From Alphaproteobacteria bacterium (lineage in GTDB: Bacteria > Pseudomonadota > Alphaproteobacteria > Zavarziniales > Zavarziniaceae), in contig JAJFJE010000102.1 in the NCBI GenBank assembly GCA_021774355.1, positions 1-7,666 on the forward strand: a stretch of 7,666 nucleotides of DNA. The letters run 5' to 3'. The notes beneath the pieces were generated by a model. It was not told the origin of the DNA, searched no databases, and worked only from the letters and a program-made list of their open reading frames with translations. Both the position numbers and the translations under genes were made by a program. The stretch's first letter is position 1. Every line of letters begins with the position of its first letter. This document shows, in pieces, positions 1 to 6,142 of this stretch.

Positions 1-373
1 TGGTGTTCTTGAGCGCCCGCGAGGCGTAGATGGAAAAGGCCAGGGGGTCGGTATAGCGCAGCGTGACCAGGATGCGGTTGGCCAGCACGAAGGTGATGGC
101 CTCGGCCTCGACCGCCGGGGTCTCCGCCTTGCTCATCACGGTTGCGGTCATGAAGCGTGCGCCGTTCTCCTCGTAGAGCCGGCTCGACGCCTCGATCTCG
201 CGCATCTTGGCCTGGGTCGGCAGATCCAGCCCCGCGGTCTGCTCGAAGGCCAGCTCTTCCTCGGCGGTCGGGCGGAACAGATCGGCCCAGACCGCGCGCT
301 CGGGCAGCGGCGCGCCGAGGCGCCAGGGTGCCCGCTCCAATCGTCCGTCCTGGATGAAATAGATCGTGACCAT
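1..373 (-). CDS. corA: CorA family Mg2+/divalent cation transporter, N-terminal part (cut by window edge)
   Basis: The first 124 residues of a CorA-type channel are visible; the rest lies beyond the left edge. CorA proteins are inner-membrane pentamers that take up Mg2+ (some family members carry Co2+, Ni2+ or Zn2+), with a large cytoplasmic N-terminal domain and two C-terminal helices. Seen here: the opening MVTIYFIQDGRLER, then VWADLFRPTAEEE, then LPTQAKMREIEASSRLYEE, then FMTATVM, then a strand ending in ILVTLRYTDP. This order and spacing is typical of the CorA cytoplasmic domain. The diagnostic GMN pore motif would be off-window, so transport is inferred from the N-domain only. The ATG is preceded on the minus strand by AGGGGG with a 5-base gap, a good ribosome site that fixes the start. 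It begins 23 bases after the antiporter gene stops, on the same strand, so the two are probably co-transcribed. Family assignment is confident; substrate is not. Confidence 0.85.
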   Translation of the reverse strand, partial: MVTIYFIQDGRLERAPWRLGAPLPERAVWADLFRPTAEEELAFEQTAGLDLPTQAKMREIEASSRLYEENGARFMTATVMSKAETPAVEAEAITFVLANRILVTLRYTDPLAFSIYASRALKNT

Positions 374-396
374 CGGTGCCCCCTGCCCGATGGGTT

Positions 397-2232
397 CTAG
401 GCCTTGCGTCGCCGCCGGGCAAGCCGAACCAGCCGGCTGCGGACGGGCTCGATCAGGCGCATGCCGCGGGCGCCGATCAGCCGGGCCAGGGTCGGGCGAT
501 CGGCCTCGGGTTCCAGTTCCAGCCCCACGCCGACAATCGCCCCGTCATCGTCCTGGGTGCGTACTACCAGTTCGACAGGACCATAGGTGATGCGGTCGCC
601 GACCACCGGGTGACCCGAGAATTCCGCGCCGATCACCTGGGCAATGGTCATCTGGGCGTGCTCGGGCTTGACCTCCAGGCCGTAAAGCCGGCCCAGATCG
701 CCGATCTTCTGGCGGCCGTCGACCATGAATTCGCCGATCGCCGCCAGGCCGGCATCCCGGCCGCGCCGCGGCCGCGGCGCAAAGATCCGGTCGAGTGCGT
801 GAATGCCCTCGGGATCGACCACGATCAGGACATAGTCGCGCGGCTGCAGGGGCGTGGTGCTGCCGCCCTCGACCACCACGCCCTGGCGCAGAATGGCCAG
901 AATACGGGCCCCGGGCGGCAGGGTCAGTTCGGCCATGTTCCGGGTCACCGCGATCGAGCCCGGCATCACCGTATAGCCGACAATGTCCCGGTCGGCGCCC
1001 ACCGGCACGTCGACGTCCCGCCGGACGGCGGCCTCGGGGCGGGGCGGCAAGGCGAGGTTCAGAAAGCGGGCAACCGGTGCCACGGTCCAGCCTTGCAGCG
1101 CCAGGGAAACCAGCACGACGACAAAGGCAATGCCGAACACGGCATGAGCCTCGGGCAGCTTCTCCAGGAGGGCCGGCAGGGCAAGATAGATCGGCACCGC
1201 ACCGCGCAGGCCGACCCAGGCGGCAAAGGCCTTTTCCCGGGCGGTGAAGCGGAACGGCCACAGGCACAAGAACACCGCCACCGGCCGCGCCACGAAAACC
1301 AGAACCAGGGCGATGACGGTGGCCGGAAGCAGCACCGGGATCAGCCGCTCGGGGTTCACCAGGAGCCCCAGAATCACCAGCATGGCGATCTGGGCCAGCC
1401 AGGCGAGGCCGTCATGGAAGCGCAGGATCAGCTGGCTGCCCCGGTGGCGGTTATTGCCCAGGGTCAGTCCGGCCAGATAGACCGCCAGGAAGCCCGAGGC
1501 ATGAATCAGCTGGGCCCCGGCGAACAGGGCCAGGCAGGCGACCACCACCAGCACCGGATAGAGGCCGGCCTCGATCTCCAGGCGGTTGACCAGCCAGACC
1601 AGGGCGCGGCCCCCCGCCAGGCCGATCAGGGCCCCGCCGCCCATCTGGATGGTCAGGTCGCGCAGCGCCACCAGCACATCCAAATCGGCATGGGCCCCGC
1701 CCAGCTTGAGCAGGGCGACCGCCGACAGGGTCAGGAAGATGGCCATCGGATCGTTGAGACCGGACTCGACTTCCAGGGTGGCGGTGACCCGGCGGGCGAT
1801 TTCCAGCTTCTGGAGACGCAGCAGGAAGAACACCGCGGCGGCATCGGTCGAGGCCACGATGGCGCCGATCAGAAATGCCCGGACCGGGGTGTTGTCGAAC
1901 ACCGCCCAGGCGGCCAGGGCAACGACCCCGGCGGTCACGACCACGCCCAGGGTGGCGAGCGTCAGGGCCGGGGCGCCGGCCAGTCTGATGGTCGACAACT
2001 GGGTCCGCAAGCCGCCATCGAACAGGATTACGGCCAGGGCCACGGAGCAGACGAAAAAGGCCCCCGAGGCGTCGTCGTAACGCAGGCCCAGGCCGTCCTC
2101 GCCGGCGAGCATGCCGAGCCCCAGAAAGACCAGGAGGACCGGCGCCCCCAGGCGCGACGAGACGCGCCCCGCGACAATCGCAAACAGCACCAGCAAGGCA
2201 CCGATCAGGATGATCTGGAAGGTCTGGTCCAT
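397..2232 (-). CDS. nhaP2: K+/H+ antiporter, NhaP2/CvrA type (CPA1 family)
   Basis: A 611-residue inner-membrane monovalent cation/proton antiporter, expected to exchange cytoplasmic K+ (or Na+) for H+. Residues 1-395 are a run of hydrophobic helices of the Na+/H+ exchanger fold. It carries the transport motifs STDAAA (128-133) and ESGLNDP (156-162), plus GLRGAVPI near 341. A soluble RCK_C/TrkA_C-like domain follows (about 410-485: AELTLPPGARI, then GSTTPLQPRDYVLIV). A second soluble region (about 495-580) resembles the CorC/HlyC-associated domain. This three-part order is that of the bacterial NhaP2/CvrA group, and the protein is a few dozen residues longer than E. coli CvrA. It ends in a basic tail (RLVRLARRRRKA). 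The frame stays open upstream to an ATG at 2322, but those 30 extra residues are Pro/Arg-rich and unlike any family start, so MDQTFQIILIGALL is chosen. The nearest purine-rich site (AAGGA) sits about 15 bases upstream, a loose fit. First gene of a likely operon with corA. Ion specificity is inferred from family. Confidence 0.9.
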   Translation of the reverse strand: MDQTFQIILIGALLVLFAIVAGRVSSRLGAPVLLVFLGLGMLAGEDGLGLRYDDASGAFFVCSVALAVILFDGGLRTQLSTIRLAGAPALTLATLGVVVTAGVVALAAWAVFDNTPVRAFLIGAIVASTDAAAVFFLLRLQKLEIARRVTATLEVESGLNDPMAIFLTLSAVALLKLGGAHADLDVLVALRDLTIQMGGGALIGLAGGRALVWLVNRLEIEAGLYPVLVVVACLALFAGAQLIHASGFLAVYLAGLTLGNNRHRGSQLILRFHDGLAWLAQIAMLVILGLLVNPERLIPVLLPATVIALVLVFVARPVAVFLCLWPFRFTAREKAFAAWVGLRGAVPIYLALPALLEKLPEAHAVFGIAFVVVLVSLALQGWTVAPVARFLNLALPPRPEAAVRRDVDVPVGADRDIVGYTVMPGSIAVTRNMAELTLPPGARILAILRQGVVVEGGSTTPLQPRDYVLIVVDPEGIHALDRIFAPRPRRGRDAGLAAIGEFMVDGRQKIGDLGRLYGLEVKPEHAQMTIAQVIGAEFSGHPVVGDRITYGPVELVVRTQDDDGAIVGVGLELEPEADRPTLARLIGARGMRLIEPVRSRLVRLARRRRKA

Positions 2233-2334
2233 GGGGCGCGGTTGCCGTCCTTTCCCGAATGGCGCGGCGCTCGGCCGCGGCCGACACCACTCTAGAGGAT
2301 CGACTCCAGTGGGCGCCACCATCCCGGGCAGCCA

Positions 2335-2400
2335 CTTTCACCAATATTACGACGTACTATTTCATATACCCACATTTTAAACTGCAAATTACGGATTGCG
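2335..2400. promoter_or_regulatory. AT-rich divergent promoter region between nhaP2 and cysD
   Basis: A sharp AT-rich island of about 65 bases (roughly one third GC) in otherwise GC-rich DNA, between two divergently oriented genes. It is the natural place for both promoters. Possible elements are TACTAT at 2355-2360 on the plus strand and, reading the minus strand, TTGCAG followed by TATGAA. None has a convincing -35/-10 pair with ideal spacing, so the individual boxes are not assigned. A binding site for a sulfur regulator (CysB-like) could be here but I cannot recognise one. Confidence 0.45.
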
Positions 2401-2434
2401 TTCGCCGGTGAAACGGTCTAGCCATGGCGCGTCG

Positions 2435-2467
2435 GGCGGGGGCGGCGCGGTCCCGCGCCCGCCCGCC
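2435..2467 (+). promoter_or_regulatory. GC-rich stem-loop in the cysD leader
   Basis: A strong hairpin just upstream of cysD. The inner stem GGCGCG (2444-2449) pairs perfectly with CGCGCC (2454-2459) around a GTCC loop. An outer stem of GGCGGG (2435-2440) with CCCGCC (2462-2467) extends it through small bulges. It is not followed by a T-run, so it does not look like a classical terminator. It ends 17 bases before the cysD start, where there is no strong ribosome site, so it could affect cysD translation or transcript stability. The pairing is seen; the function is inferred. Confidence 0.4.
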
Positions 2468-2483
2468 GTGGGTTTGAGCGGTC

Positions 2484-3386
2484 ATGGCAAGCCTTAATCA
2501 AATGCAGCGGCTGGAAGCCGAGAGCATCCACATCATGCGCGAAGTGGTCGCCGAGGCCGAGCGCCCGGTGATGCTCTATTCGATCGGCAAGGATTCGTCG
2601 GTCATGCTGCATCTGGCCCTGAAGGCGTTCTACCCCGCCAAGCCGCCATTCCCCCTGCTGCATGTCGACACCACCTGGAAATTCCGCGAGATGATCGCGT
2701 TCCGCGACCGCATGGTGCGCGAACTGGGCCTCGACCTGCTGGTCCACAGCAATCCCGAGGGCCTGGCCATGGGGATCTCGCCCTTCGTCCATGGCTCGAC
2801 GCTCCATACCGACATCATGAAGACCCAGGGCCTCAAGCAGGCGCTCGATCACTATGGTTTCGATGCCGCCTTCGGCGGCGCCCGCCGGGACGAGGAGAAG
2901 AGCCGGGCAAAGGAGCGGATCTTCTCGTTCCGCTCGGCCCAGCATCGCTGGGACCCCAAGAACCAGCGGCCAGAGCTTTGGCGGCTCTACAACATGCGCA
3001 AGAACAAGGGCGAATCCCTGCGGGTGTTTCCCCTGTCCAACTGGACCGAGCTGGATATCTGGCAATATATCCATCTGGAGAAGATTCCCATCGTGCCGCT
3101 CTACTATGCGGCCGAACGGCCGGTAGTGGAACGGGACGGCGCCCTGATCATGGTCGACGACGACCGCATGCCGCTCGCCCCCGGCGAGGTGCCGGCGCGC
3201 AAGATGGTGCGGTTCCGCACCCTGGGCTGCTATCCGCTGACCGGGGCGGTCGAGTCCGGGGCCGACACCCTGCCGGCGATCATCCAGGAAATGCTCCTGA
3301 CCAAGACATCGGAACGTCAGGGCCGGGTGATCGATCACGACCAGTCGGCCTCGATGGAGAAGAAGAAGCAGGAGGGGTATTTCTGA
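2484..3386 (+). CDS. cysD: Sulfate adenylyltransferase subunit 2 (CysD)
   Basis: A 300-residue ATP sulfurylase catalytic subunit. It makes adenosine 5'-phosphosulfate (APS) and pyrophosphate from sulfate and ATP, driven by GTP hydrolysis in its partner CysN. Seen: LEAESIHIMRE at 10-20; the PP-loop SIGKDSS at 33-39 (N-type ATP pyrophosphatase fold); LLHVDTTWKFREM at 58-70; GGARRDEEKSRAKER at 131-145; RWDPKNQRPELW at 155-166; VFPLSNWTELDIWQYI at 181-196; and the C-terminal TSERQGRVIDHDQ with final QEGYF. Length and motif order match E. coli CysD (302 residues) throughout, with nothing missing. The ATG at 2484 has no clear Shine-Dalgarno sequence but gives the family-standard N-terminus. The stop lies one base before the cysNC start, so the two are translated together. 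NodP of rhizobia is a paralogue of the same family; with no nod genes in view, assimilation or general PAPS supply is the simpler reading. Confidence 0.97.
   Translation: MASLNQMQRLEAESIHIMREVVAEAERPVMLYSIGKDSSVMLHLALKAFYPAKPPFPLLHVDTTWKFREMIAFRDRMVRELGLDLLVHSNPEGLAMGISPFVHGSTLHTDIMKTQGLKQALDHYGFDAAFGGARRDEEKSRAKERIFSFRSAQHRWDPKNQRPELWRLYNMRKNKGESLRVFPLSNWTELDIWQYIHLEKIPIVPLYYAAERPVVERDGALIMVDDDRMPLAPGEVPARKMVRFRTLGCYPLTGAVESGADTLPAIIQEMLLTKTSERQGRVIDHDQSASMEKKKQEGYF
3370..3377 (+). promoter_or_regulatory. Ribosome binding site of cysNC inside the 3' end of cysD
   Basis: AGGAGGGG, a near-perfect Shine-Dalgarno sequence, lies within the last codons of cysD and 10 bases before the ATG of cysNC. 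It confirms the 3388 start and shows that the downstream subunit has its own strong initiation site despite the one-base gap. The CysD leader, by contrast, has no obvious site. Confidence 0.85.
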
Positions 3387-3387
3387 A

Positions 3388-5313
3388 ATGGCCCACATTT
3401 CGGACCTGATCGCGACCGATATCGACGCCTATCTCAGCGCGCACGAGGCCAAGGGCCTGCTGCGCTTCATCACCTGCGGCTCGGTCGACGACGGCAAATC
3501 GACCCTGATCGGCCGGCTGCTCTACGAATCGAAGATGGTCTTCGAGGATCAGCTCGCCGCCCTGGAAGCGGACTCGCGGCGGATCGGCACCCAGGGCGGT
3601 GCGCTCGATTTCGCCCTGCTGGTCGACGGCCTGTCGGCCGAGCGCGAACAGGGCATCACCATCGACGTCGCTTATCGCTTCTTCTCGACCGACAAGCGCA
3701 AATTCATCGTCGCCGATACCCCGGGCCACGAGCAATATACCCGCAACATGATCACCGGCGCCTCCACCGCCGACGTTGCCGTCATCCTGATCGACGCCCG
3801 CAAGGGGGTCCTGACCCAGACCCGCCGGCACAGTTTCCTGGTCTCGCTGATCGGCATCCGCAAGGTCGTCCTGGCCATCAACAAGATGGACCTGGTCGGT
3901 TACGACAGGGCGGTGTTCGATCGTATCCTCGAAGATTACAAGGAGTTCGCGGCCCGGATCGGCCTGACCGAGATCACGGCGATCCCCATGTCGGCGCTCA
4001 AGGGCGACAACATCCTTGCCTTGAGCCCGGCGACACCGTGGTATGACGGGCCGACGCTGATGGCCCATCTCGAGTCCGTCACCGTGGCCGACCGCCTGGA
4101 GGCGGCGCCGTTCCGCATGGCGGTGCAGTGGGTCAACCGGCCCAATCTCGATTTTCGCGGCTTTGCCGGGCTGATCTCGGCGGGTGCCATCCGGGTCGGC
4201 GATGCCGTCCGGGTGCTGCCTTCGGGACGCAACGCGACGATTGCCCGCATCGTGACCTTCGACGGCGATCTCGACCGGGCCGTGGCCGGACAATCGGTCA
4301 CCGTGACCCTGACCGAGGAAGTCGACGTCAGCCGGGGCGATATCCTCGCCCGGGCCGACGCCCCCGCGGCGATCGCCGACCAGTTCGAGGCGACCCTGGT
4401 CTGGATGAACGATGCCGCCATGCTGCCGGGCCGCCCCTATCTGCTCAAGCTGGGCGCCAAGAGCGTCACCGCGACGATTACCGAGCCGAAATACAAGATC
4501 AACGTCAACACCCTCGAGCATCTGGCGGCCAAGACGCTGGAGCTCAACGAGATTGCGGTGGTCAATCTGCATGTCGACCAGCCGCTGGCCTTCGACGCCT
4601 ATCAGGACAATGCCGATACCGGCGGTTTCATCCTGGTCGACCGCATCACCAACAACACGGTCGGTGCCGGCCTGATCCATTTTGCCCTGCGCCGGTCGGA
4701 GAATATCCACTGGCAGGCGCTCGACGTCGGCAAGCTCCAGCGCGCCACGCAGAAGAGCCAGCGCGCCGGCGTGCTGTGGTTCACCGGCCTGTCCGGCGCC
4801 GGCAAGTCGACCATCGCCAATCTGGTCGAAAAGAAGCTCTATGCCCGGGGCAACCACACCTATGCGCTGGACGGCGACAATGTCCGCCATGGCCTGAACA
4901 AGGACCTGGGCTTCACCGATGCCGACCGGGTGGAAAATATCCGCAGGGTCGCCGAGGTCTCCAGGCTGATGGTCGATGCCGGGCTGATCGTGCTGGTCTC
5001 GTTCATCTCGCCCTTCCGGGCCGAACGGCGGCTGGCCCGCGACCTGATGGATCAGGGCGAATTCATCGAGATTTTCGTCGACACCCCGCTGGCGGTCGCC
5101 GAGTCGCGTGATGCCAAGGGTCTCTATGCCAAGGCGCGGCGTGGCGAAATCCGCAATTTCACGGGCATAGACAGCGTCTATGAGGTGCCCGAGGCACCGG
5201 AGATCCGGCTCGATACCGGGGCGCTCAGCGCCGAACAGGCCGCGGATCTGATCATTGCCGAACTGCGGCTCCGCGGCATGCTCTACGACCCCGGCCCGAT
5301 CGATAACTGGTAG
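3388..5313 (+). CDS. cysNC: Bifunctional sulfate adenylyltransferase subunit 1 / adenylylsulfate kinase (CysNC fusion)
   Basis: A 641-residue cytosolic fusion. Residues 20-440 are CysN, the translation-factor-like GTPase that drives CysD: P-loop GSVDDGKST (31-39), switch I Thr in GITID (89-93), DTPGH (110-114), NKMD (165-168) and SAL (202-204). Two beta-barrel domains follow (about 240-330 and 335-435). Residues 460-641 are CysC, the APS kinase that phosphorylates APS to PAPS: P-loop GLSGAGKST (467-475), LDGDNVRHGLN (494-504), the FISPFRAER loop (539-547), then KGLYAKARRGEIRNFTGIDS (577-596). All key residues of both enzymes are present, so both activities should be intact. The fusion lets APS be consumed where it is made, overcoming an unfavourable first equilibrium. 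The same architecture is seen in rhizobial NodQ and many alphaproteobacterial CysNC proteins. No PAPS reductase gene (cysH) is in the window, so whether PAPS goes to reduction or sulfation is not visible. Confidence 0.97.
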   Translation: MAHISDLIATDIDAYLSAHEAKGLLRFITCGSVDDGKSTLIGRLLYESKMVFEDQLAALEADSRRIGTQGGALDFALLVDGLSAEREQGITIDVAYRFFSTDKRKFIVADTPGHEQYTRNMITGASTADVAVILIDARKGVLTQTRRHSFLVSLIGIRKVVLAINKMDLVGYDRAVFDRILEDYKEFAARIGLTEITAIPMSALKGDNILALSPATPWYDGPTLMAHLESVTVADRLEAAPFRMAVQWVNRPNLDFRGFAGLISAGAIRVGDAVRVLPSGRNATIARIVTFDGDLDRAVAGQSVTVTLTEEVDVSRGDILARADAPAAIADQFEATLVWMNDAAMLPGRPYLLKLGAKSVTATITEPKYKINVNTLEHLAAKTLELNEIAVVNLHVDQPLAFDAYQDNADTGGFILVDRITNNTVGAGLIHFALRRSENIHWQALDVGKLQRATQKSQRAGVLWFTGLSGAGKSTIANLVEKKLYARGNHTYALDGDNVRHGLNKDLGFTDADRVENIRRVAEVSRLMVDAGLIVLVSFISPFRAERRLARDLMDQGEFIEIFVDTPLAVAESRDAKGLYAKARRGEIRNFTGIDSVYEVPEAPEIRLDTGALSAEQAADLIIAELRLRGMLYDPGPIDNW

Positions 5314-5332
5314 ACCGAACGGCCTCGGGACC

Positions 5333-5351
5333 GACCTCTTGTAAGAAGGTC
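5333..5351 (+). terminator. Weak hairpin downstream of cysNC, possible terminator
   Basis: GACCTCTT (5333-5340) and AAGAAGGTC (5343-5351) pair as about eight base pairs with one bulged A, closed by a very tight loop. It lies 20 bases after the cysNC stop, where a terminator is expected. It has no T-run after it, so an intrinsic terminator is doubtful. Rho-dependent ending or simple chance are alternatives. Confidence 0.25.
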
Positions 5352-5445
5352 CTGGCGCAATCGACGGGCCGGTCGCAGGCCATGCGGGTATGCCGTAAAC
5401 ACGCCCTCCTAGAATGGCGTGCAATACCACCATAAATTGGATGCA

Positions 5446-5475
5446 TTGACGCCGAGGCGCGTCTTACCCTATGTT
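5446..5475 (+). promoter_or_regulatory. Sigma-70-like promoter for the orphan membrane protein gene
   Basis: TTGACG (5446-5451) and TATGTT (5470-5475) are separated by 18 bases, a reasonable -35/-10 pair. Transcription would start near 5482, leaving a leader of about 35 bases before the ATG at 5516. The pair sits in the region where GC content starts to fall. An inverted repeat, GACGC (5448-5452) with GCGTC (5459-5463), lies across the -35 and spacer and could be an operator. If this promoter is right, the more upstream ATG at 5471 falls inside the -10 box and cannot be the start codon. Confidence 0.45.
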
Positions 5476-5499
5476 TTTGCGGTGCAACATTTGCCCTGC

Positions 5500-5506
5500 A
5501 GGGGGA
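5500..5506 (+). promoter_or_regulatory. Ribosome binding site that sets the orphan gene start
   Basis: AGGGGGA ends 9 bases before the ATG at 5516. The in-frame ATG at 5471 has no comparable site. This favours MKGRSKKAEG as the true N-terminus. Confidence 0.6.
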
Positions 5507-5515
5507 TTTTCCACC

Positions 5516-5830
5516 ATGAAAGGAAGATCAAAAAAAGCTGAAGGCGCCGTGGTTTTTTATGTTTCCGGCGCGCTTGCGATATTTTTACTGGTTGCGGCAA
5601 ATATTTTTGCAGAATTCTCTGATGATCAGGAGACGATATCGTCGTCAAGTCTGTTGATCAGCATGCTAATAAATTTTTGTATCGTGGTTGGTGGATTTTT
5701 TGTATTGCGCTTTTCCGTTGGTATTCTTGCTTTGCAATCGGATATCAGAGACAAGCTCGGTGCGATTGAACGCAACACGGTCGATACCCGCGAGGCGCTT
5801 GGTGCGGTCGAGCGCAATACCAGACGATGA
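5516..5830 (+). CDS. Unrecognised small two-helix membrane protein with duplicated coiled-coil tail
   Basis: A 104-residue protein I do not recognise. Seen: a short basic N-terminus (MKGRSKK); a first hydrophobic helix (about 11-33); a polar acidic/Ser linker (EFSDDQETISSSS, 33-45); a second hydrophobic helix (about 46-73); and a charged tail (74-104). By the positive-inside rule, both ends are probably cytoplasmic with the short acidic linker outside. The tail holds I77, L81, I84, T88, T91, L95, V98, T102 at alternating 4/3 spacing, a coiled-coil register. The octet LGAIERNT (81-88) recurs as LGAVERNT (95-102), exactly two heptads apart. The gene is about 46% GC by hand count, far below its neighbours. 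Its own promoter and ribosome site suggest a single-gene unit. Coding is supported because the two repeat copies differ mostly at silent third positions. A holin-like, toxin-like or membrane scaffold role is conceivable, but nothing in the sequence decides. It may be recently acquired. Confidence 0.7.
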   Translation: MKGRSKKAEGAVVFYVSGALAIFLLVAANIFAEFSDDQETISSSSLLISMLINFCIVVGGFFVLRFSVGILALQSDIRDKLGAIERNTVDTREALGAVERNTRR

Positions 5831-6142
5831 CGCGGCCGAACCCGGCTCTGGAACCAGCTTCGTGTGAGATGAATAAGGTGCGTCCGTTGTCGTTACGGGG
5901 GCGTTTCCTGCAAGACCAGGGGGGTCGGCCGCGATGCGCGGCGGCTTCGACGCCATCAGGATAGGCCGGGGATCGGCTGGATTGCGTGCAAGAGGGTCGC
6001 ATCGAAGGGGTGCGGCAGATGCCGGGACCGCCAAGGTGCCGGCAGGGCGATCCGGTCTGGGCTGCCGCAGTTTGTTGTTGCCTGGGACCTGCCGGTTTGA
6101 AACCGTGGCGGCCGGCAGGTTTGGGCAAATCCCGGTGACGTT
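5831..6142. other. Gene-poor interval rich in inverted repeats
   Basis: About 310 bases with no convincing gene on either strand. It holds perfect inverted repeats: GCCGCG (5928-5933) with CGCGGC (5937-5942); TGCGGCAG (6011-6018) with CTGCCGCA (6062-6069), enclosing TGCCGG (6020-6025) with CCGGCA (6039-6044); and ACCTGCCGG (6087-6095) with CCGGCAGGT (6112-6120). The octamer CCGGCAGG or its complement occurs three times between 6039 and 6119. A 75-codon plus-strand frame at 5934-6161 follows an AGGGGGG ribosome-like site, but its codon use (AGG, ATA, AGA, many GGG/GGA) is unlike the real genes. The interval may be the leader of the gene at 6143. Confidence 0.5.
6087..6120 (+). promoter_or_regulatory. 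Nine-base-pair stem-loop upstream of the 6143 gene
   Basis: A perfect nine-base stem, ACCTGCCGG with CCGGCAGGT, encloses a 16-base loop. The 5' arm and loop also hold a competing small dyad, CGGTTT-G-AAACCG (6093-6105). The two cannot form together, a layout compatible with a switch but also with chance. It lies 22 bases upstream of the GTG start at 6143 and has no T-run. Confidence 0.3.

Noticed and set aside
376..2295. 639-codon open frame on the plus strand opposite the antiporter
   Set aside because: Gln/His/Gly/Asp-rich low-complexity product with no domain; it is the mirror of a GC-biased gene on the minus strand whose family is certain.
2233..2322. 30-residue N-terminal extension of the antiporter from ATG 2322
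   Set aside because: Pro/Arg-rich residues without a ribosome site; family members start at the helix beginning MDQTFQII.
2418..3398. 326-codon open frame on the minus strand opposite cysD
   Set aside because: Shadow of cysD for the same reason; the product is His/Gln/Gly-rich with no recognisable fold.
5400..5421. CACGCC/GGCGTG inverted repeat with a 10-base loop
   Set aside because: Only six base pairs, no T-run, and no position relative to a gene that suggests a role; expected by chance in such DNA.
3280..5433. 717-codon open frame on the minus strand opposite cysNC
   Set aside because: A shadow of cysNC produced by strong third-position G/C; no motif, and it overlaps a fully conserved enzyme.
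5471..5515. 15-residue N-terminal extension of the orphan protein from ATG 5471
   Set aside because: No ribosome site, and this ATG lies within the proposed -10 box; the ATG at 5516 has AGGGGGA ahead of it.
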